Assembly: GCF_017896165.1 (NCBI RefSeq)
Contig: NZ_JAFCNB010000014.1
Span: 62,001 to 126,000 of the forward strand
Direction of reading: 5' to 3'
Source of the DNA: Microbispora oryzae
Lineage (GTDB): Bacteria > Actinomycetota > Actinomycetes > Streptosporangiales > Streptosporangiaceae
Length of the DNA: 64,000 bases
How positions within the stretch are numbered: the first letter of the stretch is position 1; every line of letters starts with the position of its first letter. This document shows positions 7,893-17,554 of this stretch, piece by piece. A program made the translations under genes and the position numbers. The notes beneath the pieces are model-generated. The model saw only the letters and a program-made list of their open reading frames with translations. It was not told the origin of the DNA and did no database searches.

Positions 7893-8759
7893 ATGATCAA
7901 GCCAGTCATCGTCGCCACTGATGGCTCGCCCGCGGCGGTCGCCGCGGTGGAGTGGGCCGCCGGCGACGCCGCCCGCAAGGCTCTGCCACTGCGTGTCGTG
8001 CACGCCGTCGACCGCCTGCCGTACGAGCTGACGCGCTATCCCGTCGTCCCCAGCGATGATCAGCTGCTCGGCGCGGGACGGCGCGTTCTGGAGGAGGCCG
8101 AACAGGCCGTCCGGGAGACCCACCCCGCTCTCCGCGTCACCACAGCCCTGCTGGAGGGCGAGCCGGCCAGGGTGCTGCGCCGGGAAGCCGCCGAGGGGGC
8201 GGAAATCGTGATCGGCAGCAGAGGCCATGGCGGGTTCGCCGGCATGCTGCACGGCTCGGTCAGCACGCACCTGGCCGGCCAGGTCTCCGTCCCCCTTGTG
8301 GTGGTGCGGCCCGAGGCGACGGCGCCCCACGGCCTGATCGTGGTCGGCGTCGACGGCTCCGAGGAGGCGGAGGCCGCGCTGACATACGCGTTCGAGGAGG
8401 CGCGGCTGCGTGGCTGCCGCCTGCTCGGGCTGTACGCCTGGCAACTTCCCGTACACGCGTACGCACCAGAGATCATCTACGACATCGACGAGGTGCGGCA
8501 CGCCCAGGAGGGGCACGTGGCCACTGTGGTGGCGGCCTACCGGGAGCGCTACTCCGACGTGGACGCCGAGATTCGCGCCGTGTGCGCGCACCCCGTTCCC
8601 GTACTCGTCGACGCCGCCGAGAAGGCGGATCTCCTCGTGGTCGGGTCCCGCGGGCTCGGTGCCGTCGGGTCGGTGGTGCTCGGTTCGGTGAGCCGGGCCG
8701 TCCTGCACCACGCACGCTGCCCCGTCGCCGTCGTGCGCCCTTCCACCACGGAACAGTAG
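7893..8759 (+). CDS. Universal stress protein, tandem UspA domains
   Basis: A cytoplasmic 288-residue protein made of two UspA domains. Each ends with the ATP-binding pattern G-x2-G-x9-G-S: GSRGHGGFAGMLHGSVS in the first, GSRGLGAVGSVVLGSVS in the second. Each also begins with the beta-strand and VxxDGS motif (IVATDGSPAA; VVGVDGSEEAE). Tandem ATP-binding Usp proteins of this kind are strongly induced by hypoxia in mycobacteria (Rv2623 family), where they belong to the DosR regulon. The start ATG 7893 follows a strong ribosome-binding site (AGGAGGAG). Its neighbours (hemerythrin, pyruvate formate-lyase) and the half-sites upstream suggest the same use here; the precise role, signalling or growth arrest, is inferred. 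Confidence 0.92.
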   Translation: MIKPVIVATDGSPAAVAAVEWAAGDAARKALPLRVVHAVDRLPYELTRYPVVPSDDQLLGAGRRVLEEAEQAVRETHPALRVTTALLEGEPARVLRREAAEGAEIVIGSRGHGGFAGMLHGSVSTHLAGQVSVPLVVVRPEATAPHGLIVVGVDGSEEAEAALTYAFEEARLRGCRLLGLYAWQLPVHAYAPEIIYDIDEVRHAQEGHVATVVAAYRERYSDVDAEIRAVCAHPVPVLVDAAEKADLLVVGSRGLGAVGSVVLGSVSRAVLHHARCPVAVVRPSTTEQ

Positions 8760-8803
8760 AGACGCCCGCGACCCCCCGGGGGCCGTGCGGGAGGCGGCAC
8801 GAG

Positions 8804-9592
8804 TCAGACGCTGTGGACGCCGTGCGCGGCGAACTGGGCGTGCACGCGCGCCAGCAGGGCCCGGTCCGGGGGCTTGACGCCGGCCAGGGGGAAGGTGAGC
8901 CCGAGGCGGGCGTACTTGCCGGCGGCCATGCGGTGGAAGGGCAGGACGTCGACCCGTTCGACGTTGCCGAGCGTCGCGACGAACCGGGCCAGGCCGTCCA
9001 CGTTCTCCTCGGCGTCGGTGTGGCCGGGGACCAGGACGAACCGCACCCAGACGGGGCGGCCGAGGTCGGCCAGCCTGCGGGCGAAGCGCAGGGTCGGCTC
9101 CAGGCGTGCGCCGGTCAGCCGCCGGTAGCCCTGCGGGTCCCACGACTTGATGTCGAGCAGGACGAGGTCGGTGTCGGCCAGCAGCGCGTCGCTCGCGCGG
9201 TCGCCGAGGAACCCCGAGGTGTCCAGCGCGGTGTGCAGGCCGCCGCCGTGGCAGCGGCGCAGCAGTTCGCCGGTGAAGCGGGGCTGCAACAGCGGCTCTC
9301 CGCCGCTGACCGTCACGCCTCCGCCGGCCACCGAGATGAACCGGCGGTAGCGGTCCACCTCGGTCATGACCTGGTCCACGGTGACTCGCCGGCCGTCGCG
9401 CATACGCCAGGTCTCGGGATTGTGGCAGTACAGGCAGCGCAGCGGGCAGCCGCAGGTGAACACCACGAAGCGGGTGCCGGGACCGTCCACGCCGACCGAC
9501 AGGTCCCACGACTCGATGACGCCGGCGCCCGCCGCCGGCTCCGGGACGCGGAGCTCGGCGGCGGCCTCATCGAGGAGCCTGTCGCGCATCAC
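8804..9592 (-). CDS. pflA: Pyruvate formate-lyase activating enzyme (radical SAM)
   Basis: Installs the glycyl radical on pyruvate formate-lyase using a [4Fe-4S] cluster and S-adenosylmethionine. The 262-residue protein has the radical SAM motif C-x3-C-x2-C as CPLRCLYC (Cys49, Cys53, Cys56) in [17 protein letters not shown], and the SAM-binding glycine run [16 protein letters not shown]. Length matches PflA (about 246 in E. coli), and there is no extra ferredoxin-type cluster domain as found in activases of other glycyl radical enzymes, which favours PFL as its partner. The GTG at 9592 overlaps the stop of pflB (GTGA), with an ATG directly after it, so the two genes are translationally coupled. 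It is convergent with the universal stress gene. Confidence 0.93.
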   Translation of the reverse strand: MMRDRLLDEAAAELRVPEPAAGAGVIESWDLSVGVDGPGTRFVVFTCGCPLRCLYCHNPETWRMRDGRRVTVDQVMTEVDRYRRFISVAGGGVTVSGGEPLLQPRFTGELLRRCHGGGLHTALDTSGFLGDRASDALLADTDLVLLDIKSWDPQGYRRLTGARLEPTLRFARRLADLGRPVWVRFVLVPGHTDAEENVDGLARFVATLGNVERVDVLPFHRMAAGKYARLGLTFPLAGVKPPDRALLARVHAQFAAHGVHSV

Positions 9593-11850
9593 AGCCGTCC
9601 GTGGAAGGTGCGGTCGACGACGTCCTGCTGCTGCTCGCGGGTGAGCCGGACGAAGTTCACGGCGTAGCCGGAGACCCGGATCGTGAGCTGGGGGTATTCC
9701 TCGGGGTGCTCCATCGCGTCGATCAGTGTGGCGCGGTCGAGCACGTTGACGTTCATGTGGAAGCCGCCTGCGTCGAAGTAGCCGTCGAGCACGCCCACGA
9801 GGTCGGCGACCCGGTCCTCGGCCGTACGGCCCAGCCCGTCGGGGGTCACCGTGCTGGTGAGCGAGATGCCGTCCTGCGCCTGGTCGTAGGGGAGTTTGGC
9901 CACCGACAGCGCCGAGGCGACCAGGCCGTGCCGGTCGCGGCCGTTCATCGGGTTGGCCCCGGGGGCGAACGGCGTGCCGGCCCTGCGTCCGTCGGGGGTG
10001 TTGCCGGTGTGCTTGCCGTACACGACGTTGGAGGTGATGGTGAGCACCGACTGGGTGTGCTCGGCGCCCCGGTAGGACGGGTGGCGGCGGATCTTGTCCA
10101 TGAACGACCGCACCAGGTTCACCGCGATGGCGTCGGCGCGGTCGTCGTTGTTGCCGTACGCCGGGTAGTCGCCCTCGACCACGTAGTCCACGGCCAGCCC
10201 GGTCGCGTCGCGGACCACCCGGACGGCCGCGTGTTTGACGGCCGACAGGCTGTCGGCGGCCACCGACAGGCCCGCGATGCCGCAGGCGAGCGTGCGCTTG
10301 ACGGGGTAGTCGTGCAGCGCCATCTCGATGCGCTCGTAGGCGTACTTGTCGTGCATGTAGTGGATGACGTTCAGCGCGTTCACGTACGTCTCGGCCAGCC
10401 AGTCCATCATCCGGTCGAACGCCGCCGCGACCTGTTCGTAGTCGAGCACGTCGCCGGTCAGCGCGGGGCAGGCCGGGCCGACCTGCTCGCCGCTGATCTC
10501 GTCCCGGCCGCCGTTGATCGCGTACAGCAGGGCCTTGGCGAGGTTGACCCGGGCGCCGAAGAACTGCATCTGCCTGCCGACGGGGGCGGCCGAGACGCAG
10601 CAGGCGATGGCGGTGTCGTCGCCGTACGCCGGCCGCATCAGCTCGTCGCTCTCGTACTGGATCGAACTGGTCTCGATGGACAGGCCCGCGCAGAACCGCT
10701 TGAACGGCTCGGGCAGCCGCGGCGACCAGAAGACGGTCAGGTTCGGCTCCGGGGCGGGGCCGAGGTTGCGCAGCGTCTGCAGGTAGCGGTAGCTGGTGCG
10801 GGTCACCAGCGGCCTGCCGTCGGCGCCGATGCCGCCGATCGACTCGGTCACCCAGGTCGGGTCGCCGGAGAACAGCTGGTCATACTCGGGGGTGCGCAGG
10901 AATCGGACGATGCGCAGCTTGATGACGAAGTCGTCGACGAGCTCCTGGGCCCGCTGCTCGGTGAGCCGTCCCTCGGCGAGGTCCCGCTCCAGGTAGACGT
11001 CCACGAACGTGGAGGTGCGGCCGAGGGACATGGCCGCGCCGTTCTGCTCCTTGACCGCGGCGAGATAGGCGAAGTAGAGCCACTGGATCGCCTCGCGTGC
11101 GGTGCCGGCCGGGCGGGAGACGTCGTAGCCGTAGGAGGCGGCCATGCGCTTCAGCTCGTCCAGCGCGCGGATCTGCTCGGCCAGCTCCTCCCGGTCGCGG
11201 ATCACCGCGTCGGTGGAGAAGCGCCCGTCCAGCGAGCGCAGCTCGGCCCGCTTGGCCTCGACCAGCCGGTCCACGCCGTACAGCGCGACGCGCCGGTAGT
11301 CGCCGACGATGCGCCCGCGGCCGTACGCGTCGGGCAGCCCGGTGATGATCCCCGCGCGGCGGGCCGCCCGGATCTCGGGGGTGTAGGCGTCGAAGACGCC
11401 GTCGTTGTGCGTCTTGCGGTACTTGGTGAAGATCTCCTTCACCTTCGGGTCGAGCGTGTACCCGTAGGCCGCCAGGCCGTTCTCGACCATCCGCAGCCCG
11501 CCCGCCGGCATGATCGCCCGCTTCAGCGGAGCGTCGGTCTGCAATCCGACGATCAGCTCGCGCTCGGAGTCGATGTAGCCGGGCGGGTGTGAGGTGATCG
11601 AGGAGGGCGTGGCGGTGTCCACGTCGTACACACCGCGCCGGCGCTCCTCGGGGAACAGTTCCGACACCTGCCCCCACACCGCGCGAGTCCGCTCGGTCGG
11701 GCCGGCCAGGAACGACTCGTCGCCCTCGTACGGCGTGTAGTTGGCCTGGATGAAGTCGCGCACGTCCACCGACCCGCGCCACGTCGTGCCGCGGAAACCG
11801 CGCCACGCCTGATGCGCGGTCGCCTGTGTCCTGACCTCCGTGACCGTCAT
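9589..11850 (-). CDS. pflB: Pyruvate formate-lyase (formate C-acetyltransferase)
   Basis: Cleaves pyruvate with CoA to acetyl-CoA and formate without oxygen. The 753-residue protein closely matches PflB length (760). The catalytic pair is Cys417-Cys418 in [15 protein letters not shown] (Cys418-Cys419 in E. coli). The glycyl radical loop RVSGYAVNF lies 26 residues from the end, with Gly728 as the radical carrier. Both signatures are those of true PFL; diol or choline lyases of the same superfamily have a single active cysteine in another context. AAGGGGACAGGCG precedes ATG 11850. It is first in a two-gene operon with the activase, and a DosR-like box lies 81-94 bases upstream. Because the radical enzyme is destroyed by oxygen, it should act only in anoxia. 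Confidence 0.96.
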   Translation of the reverse strand: MTVTEVRTQATAHQAWRGFRGTTWRGSVDVRDFIQANYTPYEGDESFLAGPTERTRAVWGQVSELFPEERRRGVYDVDTATPSSITSHPPGYIDSERELIVGLQTDAPLKRAIMPAGGLRMVENGLAAYGYTLDPKVKEIFTKYRKTHNDGVFDAYTPEIRAARRAGIITGLPDAYGRGRIVGDYRRVALYGVDRLVEAKRAELRSLDGRFSTDAVIRDREELAEQIRALDELKRMAASYGYDVSRPAGTAREAIQWLYFAYLAAVKEQNGAAMSLGRTSTFVDVYLERDLAEGRLTEQRAQELVDDFVIKLRIVRFLRTPEYDQLFSGDPTWVTESIGGIGADGRPLVTRTSYRYLQTLRNLGPAPEPNLTVFWSPRLPEPFKRFCAGLSIETSSIQYESDELMRPAYGDDTAIACCVSAAPVGRQMQFFGARVNLAKALLYAINGGRDEISGEQVGPACPALTGDVLDYEQVAAAFDRMMDWLAETYVNALNVIHYMHDKYAYERIEMALHDYPVKRTLACGIAGLSVAADSLSAVKHAAVRVVRDATGLAVDYVVEGDYPAYGNNDDRADAIAVNLVRSFMDKIRRHPSYRGAEHTQSVLTITSNVVYGKHTGNTPDGRRAGTPFAPGANPMNGRDRHGLVASALSVAKLPYDQAQDGISLTSTVTPDGLGRTAEDRVADLVGVLDGYFDAGGFHMNVNVLDRATLIDAMEHPEEYPQLTIRVSGYAVNFVRLTREQQQDVVDRTFHGRL

Positions 11851-11930
11851 CGCCTGTCCCCTTCCTCGGTTCCGCTCTCACTGTCGTCCCCGCCGCCGCC
11901 CGCCTCTCCGAGCAGAGGTCACCGATCACG

Positions 11931-11944
11931 GGGACCAAAGTCAT
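11931..11944. promoter_or_regulatory. DosR/DevR-like box upstream of pflB
   Basis: GGGACCAAAGTCAT keeps the DosR-box half GGGAC, the 4-base spacer and GTC; the right end is degenerate. It is 81-94 bases upstream of the pflB start, in the 174 bases between pflB and the end of hsp20. The spacing to the gene resembles the adhE box. Confidence 0.45.
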
Positions 11945-11965
11945 CAGGGTGGTGGCAGCGGACGG

Positions 11966-11990
11966 GGCGGGGGCCCGGCCGGCCCCCGCC
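11966..11990. terminator. Hairpin terminator after hsp20
   Basis: GGCGGGGGCC and GGCCCCCGCC form a perfect 10-bp stem with a 5-base CGGCC loop. The hairpin lies 35-59 bases beyond the hsp20 stop codon on the minus strand and would insulate hsp20 from pflB. No clear U tract follows, as is common in high-GC actinomycetes. Confidence 0.6.
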
Positions 11991-12024
11991 CGCGTCTCGT
12001 TCGCCCTCCGGTGATCGCGAAGGG

Positions 12025-12447
12025 TCAGTGCCGGACGAGAATCCTGCGGCCGGCGGTCTTGTTCTCCGGTTCCAGACCGACCGTGATCTCCAGGACTCCG
12101 TCCCTGTAGACGGCCGTCACGTCCTCGGCGTCGGCCGTCGGGGGAAGCGTGACCGAGCGGGAGAACGCGCCGTAGGCGATCTCGGAGCGGCGCGGCTCCT
12201 TGGTGTCCTTGGCCTCCTTACTCTTCTCGGCCCGGATGTGGAGAATCCCGTGGCCCACAGTGACCTCGAGATCCTTGTCGGGGTCGACGCCGGGCAGCTC
12301 CGCCCGCAGCACGTACCGGCCGTCCGCGACGAAGTCCTCCACTCTGATGATCTGGCCGAACGGCCGGAACCCGTAGATCGGGCTCTCCAGCAGCTCCAGC
12401 AGTTCAGGGAGGGGGGACCGGCCCTGGCTCCGCTCCGTGGTGTTCAT
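12025..12447 (-). CDS. Small heat-shock protein, Hsp20/alpha-crystallin family
   Basis: ATP-independent holdase chaperone of 140 residues. The alpha-crystallin domain runs from about residue 37 to 132. It includes ELPGVDPDKDLEVTVGHGILHIRAE and the conserved stretch GAFSRSVTLPPTADAEDVTAVYRDGVLEITV, ending with a short IxV-like tail (RILVRH). In M. tuberculosis the related Hsp20 proteins (HspX/Acr) are hallmark DosR targets. ATG 12447 is preceded by AAGGAGGTC at good spacing, so the longer frame to 12486 is not needed. It is divergent from narK; the shared 221-base intergenic region carries a DosR-like box and a second palindrome, consistent with co-induction of chaperone and nitrate respiration. 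Confidence 0.93.
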   Translation of the reverse strand: MNTTERSQGRSPLPELLELLESPIYGFRPFGQIIRVEDFVADGRYVLRAELPGVDPDKDLEVTVGHGILHIRAEKSKEAKDTKEPRRSEIAYGAFSRSVTLPPTADAEDVTAVYRDGVLEITVGLEPENKTAGRRILVRH

Positions 12448-12515
12448 CGTGACCTCCTTGTCTCGATGACGACGTACCAAGCACACACCCGCCGCTTCTC
12501 CTCGGGCAGGGCAGA

Positions 12516-12535
12516 AGGTCCCGCCCGAAGGACCT
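12516..12535. promoter_or_regulatory. Palindrome upstream of hsp20, possible second regulator site
   Basis: AGGTCC (12516-12521) and GGACCT (12530-12535) are perfect inverted arms 8 bases apart, about 70 bases upstream of hsp20. Each arm resembles the AAGGTCC/GGACCTT half-sites elsewhere in this island but with different spacing. It may be a second copy of the same element serving hsp20. Confidence 0.35.
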
Positions 12536-12590
12536 CACGTCACGCGGTGTGCTCCGCGAGCGCAACGTGTCGTGTCCGAAATCCTCGAGT

Positions 12591-12606
12591 AAGGACCAAG
12601 GTCCCT
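12591..12606 (-). promoter_or_regulatory. DosR/DevR-like box upstream of narK
   Basis: AAGGACCAAGGTCCCT reads on the minus strand as AGGGACCTTGGTCCTT, sharing a 15-base core with the box upstream of adhE. It lies 63-78 bases before the narK start and about 145 bases from hsp20. Such sharing across 9 kb is far beyond what isolated promoters would show and supports a common regulator. Confidence 0.6.
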
Positions 12607-12668
12607 GACGTCCCCGCCGCCACAGCGGGAGGATGAGGCGGAAGATCCTCTCCCCCCGGAGGAATGGA

Positions 12669-13892
12669 ATGACAGCAGGCACGGCAGCCGCCGAGGAGAC
12701 ACGCAAGGGCGGCCGGGCGACCGCGTTGATACTGGCCACGACGGGGTTCGCGGTCAATTTCTGGGCATGGGCGCTGCTCAGCCCGCTCAGTTCGACCTAC
12801 AAGGAACTGCTCCGGCTGACGCCCTTCGAGGCGTCGGTCCTGGTCGCGATCCCGGTCGTCGTCGGGTCGCTGGGCCGGATCGTGCTCGGCGCGCTGACCG
12901 ACCGGTTCGGCGGGCGGCTGATGTTCGCGGTGGCGAGCATGCTCGGCGTGATCCCGGTGGTCTTCCTGGCCTTCGCCGGAAGCTATGCGGCGTTGCTGGC
13001 CGGGGGGTTCGTCCTGGGCCTGACGGGGGCGACCTTCGCGATCGGCGTGCCGTTCGTCAACGCCTGGTTCCCGCCGGAGCGCCGCGGGCTCGCTCTGGGG
13101 ATCTTCGGGATGGGCAACATCGGCACGGCGATCTCCGGCTTCGCCACTCCGTGGCTGGCGGACCGGTTCAACCGGCCGGTGCCGTTCTTCGTGGTCGCGG
13201 TCGCGCTGGTGGTCGTCGGGCTGGCGTTCCTGGCGTTCGGCCGGGAGGCGCCCGGCGCCCGTCGCGCGACCGAGCCGTTCCTCGCCGGGTTCCTGGCCGC
13301 GGGGCGGTTGCGCGTCACCCGGGAACTGGCCGCGATGTACGCGCTGACCTTCGGCGGGTTCGTGGCGTTCGGCGCCTACCTGCCGCTGTATCTGAAGGCG
13401 GTCTACGGGCTGTCCACGGCCGGCGCGGCCGCACGGGCGGCCGGGTTCGTCGTGCTGGCCACGCTCGCCCGGCCGGTGGGCGGCTGGCTGGCGGACCGCT
13501 TCGGCGGCGAGATCGTGCTCTCCGGGGCGCTCGCCGTCGCGGTGGTGTGCGCGGTCGCCGTGTCGTTCGCCCCGCCGATGCCACTGGCGACGGCCGGGTT
13601 CCTGGCCGTGGCGGCCGCGCTGGGCCTTGGCAACGGGGCCATATTCGCGCTGCTCGGACGGGCCGTGCCTGCGCACGCGATCGGCAGCGCGACCGGCGTG
13701 GTCGGCGCCGTCGGCGGCCTCGGCGGGTTCCTGCCGCCGATCGTCATGGGCCTCATCTACCAGGCCACCGGTGCGTACGCGATCGGGCTCATGCTGCTGG
13801 CGGCCGTCGCGGCGGCGGCCCTGGTCTACTGCTGGTTCGTGCTGCGACCCGGCGCCCCCGAGCGGCCCGAACCGGCCCGCGACCTGGTGTGA
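12669..13892 (+). CDS. narK: Nitrate/nitrite transporter, MFS NarK family
   Basis: A 407-residue MFS protein with 12 predicted membrane helices, expected to import nitrate or export nitrite for the reductase encoded downstream. The first loop contains the MFS motif around GSLGRIVLGALTDRFGGRLM. Nitrate-porter glycine signatures are present in GFVLGLTGATFAIGVPFVNAWFPPERRGLALGIFGMGNIGTAISGF and GAVGGLGGFLPPIVMGLIYQ. The ATG at 12669 is set by GGAGG 7 bases upstream. narG begins 19 bases after its stop, so narK and narGHJI form one operon. Physical linkage to narG makes the nitrate substrate much more likely than for an isolated MFS gene; direction of transport cannot be told from sequence. Confidence 0.92.
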   Translation: MTAGTAAAEETRKGGRATALILATTGFAVNFWAWALLSPLSSTYKELLRLTPFEASVLVAIPVVVGSLGRIVLGALTDRFGGRLMFAVASMLGVIPVVFLAFAGSYAALLAGGFVLGLTGATFAIGVPFVNAWFPPERRGLALGIFGMGNIGTAISGFATPWLADRFNRPVPFFVVAVALVVVGLAFLAFGREAPGARRATEPFLAGFLAAGRLRVTRELAAMYALTFGGFVAFGAYLPLYLKAVYGLSTAGAAARAAGFVVLATLARPVGGWLADRFGGEIVLSGALAVAVVCAVAVSFAPPMPLATAGFLAVAAALGLGNGAIFALLGRAVPAHAIGSATGVVGAVGGLGGFLPPIVMGLIYQATGAYAIGLMLLAAVAAAALVYCWFVLRPGAPERPEPARDLV

Positions 13893-13911
13893 CGTGAGAG
13901 AGAGGAAATCG

Positions 13912-16900
13912 ATGTCGAGGATCGACGGGCCGCTCGGCGACGCCCTGCTCGGGCTGGGACGCCACCTGCGCCGCGGCGAGGTGTCACCGGATCTGCGCAC
14001 GCTCCACCAGATCGGCGGCCGTCAGGGCGACGTGTTCTACCGGGACCGGTGGAGCCACGACAAGGTGGTGCGCTCGACCCACGGGGTGAACTGCACCGGG
14101 TCGTGCTCGTGGAAGGTGTACGTCAAGGACGGCATCATCACCTGGGAGGCCCAGCAGACCGACTACCCCAGCGTGGGGGACGACCGGCCCGAGTACGAGC
14201 CGCGCGGCTGCCCGCGCGGCGCGGCCTTCTCCTGGTACACCTACTCGCCGACGCGGGTGCGCTACCCGTACGCCAGGGGCGTGCTGGTGGAGATGTACCG
14301 AGAGGCGAAGGCACGGCTGGGTGATCCGGTGGCGGCCTGGGCGGAGATCACGACCGATCCCGTCAAGCGCCGCCGCTACCAGGAGGTCCGGGGCAGGGGT
14401 GGCCTCGTCCGCGTCTCCTGGGACGAGGCCGCCGAGATCGTCGCCGCGGCGCACGTGCACACGATCAAGGCGTACGGGCCCGACCGGATCGCGGGCTTCT
14501 CGCCGATCCCGGCCATGTCGATGGTCTCCCACGCCGTGGGCGCGCGGTTCGTCTCGCTGCTCGGCGGCACGATGCTGTCGTTCTACGACTGGTACGCCGA
14601 CCTGCCGGTGGCCTCGCCGCAGGTGTTCGGCGACCAGACCGACGTGCCGGAGTCGGCGGACTGGTGGGACGCCTCCTACCTGATGCTGTGGGGCTCCAAC
14701 GTCCCGGTCACGCGCACCCCCGACGCCCACTACATGGCCGAGGCCCGCTATCGGGGGCAGAAGGTCGTCGTCATGGCCCCCGACTACAACGACGCGGCCA
14801 AGTTCGCCGACGAGTGGCTGTCCCCGCACCCCGGCACCGACGGTGCCCTGGCCATGGCGATGGGCCACGTGATCCTCCGCGAGTTCTTCGTCGAGCGGCA
14901 GACCTCCCGCTTCGTCGATTACGTGAAGCGCTACACCGACCTGCCCTTCCTCGTACGGCTGCGCGAGCACGACGGGGGGTACGTGCCGGACAAGTTCCTC
15001 ACCTCGGCGGACCTGGGCGAGGAGGGCGAGGAAGCCGCATTCAAGACCGTCCTGCTCGACTCCCGCGACGGCGAACCGGTGGTGCCGGGCGGCTCGCTCG
15101 GCTTCCGGTTCTCCGCCGAGGGCGAGGGCCACTGGAACCTCGACCTCGGCGAGGTGGACCCGGTGCTCACCCTGGCGGGCCAGGGGGAGGCGGCCGAGGT
15201 GGCGCTGCCCAGGTTCGACGACCCCGGCGCGGGAGTGATGCGCCGCGGGGTGCCCGCCCGCCGCGTCGGCGGCCATCTGGTCACCACGGTCTTCGACCTG
15301 ATGCTCGCGCAGTACGGCGTGGCCCGCGACGGGCTGCCGGGGGAGTGGCCGTCCGGCTACGACGACCCGGCGCAGCCGTACACCCCCGCCTGGCAGGAGG
15401 CGATCACCTCGGTCCCCGCGGACGCGGCGGCGCGCATCGCGCGGGAGTTCGCCCGGAACGCGGAGGAGTCCGGCGGTCGCTCGATGATCATCCTCGGGGC
15501 GGGGACCAACCACTGGTTCCACTCCGACACGATGTACCGGGCGTTCCTCGCGCTGGTCACGCTGACCGGCTGCCAGGGTGTCAACGGCGGAGGCTGGGCG
15601 CACTACGTCGGGCAGGAGAAGTGCCGCCCGGTCACCGGCTGGGCGCAGATGGCCTCCGGCCTGGACTGGTCCCGTCCGCCCCGGCAGATGATCGGCACGG
15701 CCTACTGGTATCTGCACACCGATCAGTGGCGCTATGACGAGCACACCGCCGACGTGGTGGCCTCGCCGCTCGGCGGCGGTTTCACCGGTCGCACCAGCGC
15801 CGACCTGCTCGCCCAGTCCGCGCGCCTGGGCTGGATGCCGTCCTATCCCACCTTCGACCGCAATCCGCTCGACCTGGCCGACGAGGCCGAGCGCGCCGGC
15901 CGGGAGACCGGCCCGTACGTGGTGGAGCAGGTGCGCGCGGGCCGCCTCGGCTTCGCCTGCGAGGACCCCGACGCGCCGGAGAACTGGCCGCGGGTGCTCA
16001 CCGTGTGGCGGGCCAATCTGCTCGGCTCCTCCGCGAAGGGCAACGAGTTCTTCCTGCGGCACCTGCTCGGCGCGTCCGACGCGGTGCGGGCGGAGGAGAA
16101 CGGCCCGGACCGGCGGCCGGACGATGTGACCTGGCGGGACGAGGCGCCCCGGGGCAAGCTCGACCTGCTGCTGTCGCTGGACTTCCGGATGACCTCGACC
16201 ACGTTGTTCTCCGACATCGTGCTCCCCGCGGCCACCTGGTATGAGAAGCACGATCTGTCGTCGACCGACATGCACCCGTTCGTGCACGCGTTCACCCCGG
16301 CGATCGACCCGCCGTGGCAGACGCGGACCGACTTCGCCGCCTTCCACGCCATCGCCCGGGCGTTCAGCGCGCTGGCGCGCGACCGTCTCGGCGTACGCCG
16401 GGACGTCGTCGCCATGCCGCTGCTGCACGACACGCCCGACGAGATGGCCAGCCCGCACGGACGGGTGCGCGACTGGCGGCAGACCGGCGAGGAGCCGGTG
16501 CCCGGCCGTACGTTCCCCAAGGTCGTGGTGGTCGAGCGGGACTACGGCGCGATCGCTGACAAGCTGGCCGCGCTCGGTCCGCTCGCCGAGCGCCTGGGCG
16601 CCACGACCAAGGGCGTCACGTTCGACGTGGCGGCAGAGGTCGAACGGCTGGGCAGGGTGAACGGGACCGTGCGCGGGGGAGCGGCCGACGGCCGGCCTTC
16701 GCTCGCGACCGACGTCGCGATGTGCGAGACGATCCTCGCGCTGTCCGGCACCACCAACGGCCGGTTGGCGGCCCAGGGGTTCGCGACCCTGGCCCGCCGG
16801 ACCGGCACCGACCTCGGCGGCCTCGCCGACGAGCACCGGCGGATCACCTTCGCCGACACGCAGTCACGCCCGACACCGGTGATCACCTCGCCGGAGTGGT

Positions 16901-17553
16901 CGGGCAGCGAGACCGGGGGCCGCCGCTACTCCGCCTTCACCATCAACGTCGAGCACCGCAAGCCCTGGCACACCCTCACCGGCCGTCAGCACTTCTACCT
17001 CGACCACGACTGGATGCAGGAGGCCGGCGAGGCGCTGCCCGTGTACCGGCCGCCGCTCAACGCCGCCGCCGTCGCCGCGGGGCAGGGTGGCGAGGAGGGC
17101 ATCGTGGTGCGTTACCTCACCCCGCACTCCAAGTGGTCGATCCATTCGGAGTATCAGGACAACCTGCTGATGCTCACGCTGTCGCGGGGCGGACCGACGA
17201 TCTGGATGAGCCCGGCCGACGCGGCGCGGGCGGGGATCCGCGACAACGACTGGGTCGAGGCGGTCAACCGCAACGGCGTGGTCGTCGCGCGGGCCGTGGT
17301 GTCCCACCGCATGCCCGCCGGGACCGTGTACATGTACCACGCCCAGGAGCGCGTGGTGGACGTGCCGAGGAGCGAGACCTCCGGCCGCCGCGGCGGCATT
17401 CACAACAGCCTCACCCGGCTGCTGATCAAACCGACCCACCTGATCGGCGGGTACGCGCAGCTCAGCTTCGCGTTCAACTATCTCGGGCCGACGGGTCACC
17501 AGCGCGACGAGGTCACGGTGATCCGCCGCCGCGCCCAGGAGGTGGATTACTGA
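13912..17553 (+). CDS. narG: Respiratory nitrate reductase alpha subunit, molybdenum-binding
   Basis: Catalytic subunit of the membrane-bound cytoplasm-facing nitrate reductase, reducing nitrate to nitrite. The 1213 residues match NarG (about 1230). The FS0 [4Fe-4S] cluster is bound by His57, Cys61, Cys65 and Cys100 (THGVNCTGSCSW and EPRGC), a histidine-ligated arrangement typical of NarG. The molybdenum ligand is Asp226 in FYDWYADLP, which separates it from Ser- or Cys-ligated relatives. The segment DQTDVPESADWWDASYLMLWGSNVP is highly characteristic. No twin-arginine signal is visible, as expected for a cytoplasmic NarG. ATG 13912 follows a GAGAGAGGAAA ribosome-binding site. narH starts 1 base after its stop. 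Confidence 0.97.
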   Translation: MSRIDGPLGDALLGLGRHLRRGEVSPDLRTLHQIGGRQGDVFYRDRWSHDKVVRSTHGVNCTGSCSWKVYVKDGIITWEAQQTDYPSVGDDRPEYEPRGCPRGAAFSWYTYSPTRVRYPYARGVLVEMYREAKARLGDPVAAWAEITTDPVKRRRYQEVRGRGGLVRVSWDEAAEIVAAAHVHTIKAYGPDRIAGFSPIPAMSMVSHAVGARFVSLLGGTMLSFYDWYADLPVASPQVFGDQTDVPESADWWDASYLMLWGSNVPVTRTPDAHYMAEARYRGQKVVVMAPDYNDAAKFADEWLSPHPGTDGALAMAMGHVILREFFVERQTSRFVDYVKRYTDLPFLVRLREHDGGYVPDKFLTSADLGEEGEEAAFKTVLLDSRDGEPVVPGGSLGFRFSAEGEGHWNLDLGEVDPVLTLAGQGEAAEVALPRFDDPGAGVMRRGVPARRVGGHLVTTVFDLMLAQYGVARDGLPGEWPSGYDDPAQPYTPAWQEAITSVPADAAARIAREFARNAEESGGRSMIILGAGTNHWFHSDTMYRAFLALVTLTGCQGVNGGGWAHYVGQEKCRPVTGWAQMASGLDWSRPPRQMIGTAYWYLHTDQWRYDEHTADVVASPLGGGFTGRTSADLLAQSARLGWMPSYPTFDRNPLDLADEAERAGRETGPYVVEQVRAGRLGFACEDPDAPENWPRVLTVWRANLLGSSAKGNEFFLRHLLGASDAVRAEENGPDRRPDDVTWRDEAPRGKLDLLLSLDFRMTSTTLFSDIVLPAATWYEKHDLSSTDMHPFVHAFTPAIDPPWQTRTDFAAFHAIARAFSALARDRLGVRRDVVAMPLLHDTPDEMASPHGRVRDWRQTGEEPVPGRTFPKVVVVERDYGAIADKLAALGPLAERLGATTKGVTFDVAAEVERLGRVNGTVRGGAADGRPSLATDVAMCETILALSGTTNGRLAAQGFATLARRTGTDLGGLADEHRRITFADTQSRPTPVITSPEWSGSETGGRRYSAFTINVEHRKPWHTLTGRQHFYLDHDWMQEAGEALPVYRPPLNAAAVAAGQGGEEGIVVRYLTPHSKWSIHSEYQDNLLMLTLSRGGPTIWMSPADAARAGIRDNDWVEAVNRNGVVVARAVVSHRMPAGTVYMYHAQERVVDVPRSETSGRRGGIHNSLTRLLIKPTHLIGGYAQLSFAFNYLGPTGHQRDEVTVIRRRAQEVDY

Positions 17554-17554
17554 C

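Noticed and set aside
8760-8803. Terminator between the universal stress and activase genes
   Set aside because: CCCCCCGGGGG lacks a loop and the outer arms do not pair well, so I did not call it.
9589-11850. Glycyl radical enzyme of another class (choline or glycerol lyase)
   Set aside because: The adjacent Cys-Cys pair at 417-418 and the RVSGYAV loop are those of pyruvate formate-lyase, and the activase has no extra ferredoxin domain.
13984-16836. A 950-codon open frame antisense to narG
   Set aside because: Arg/Gly/His/Val-rich shadow of narG with no domain signal.
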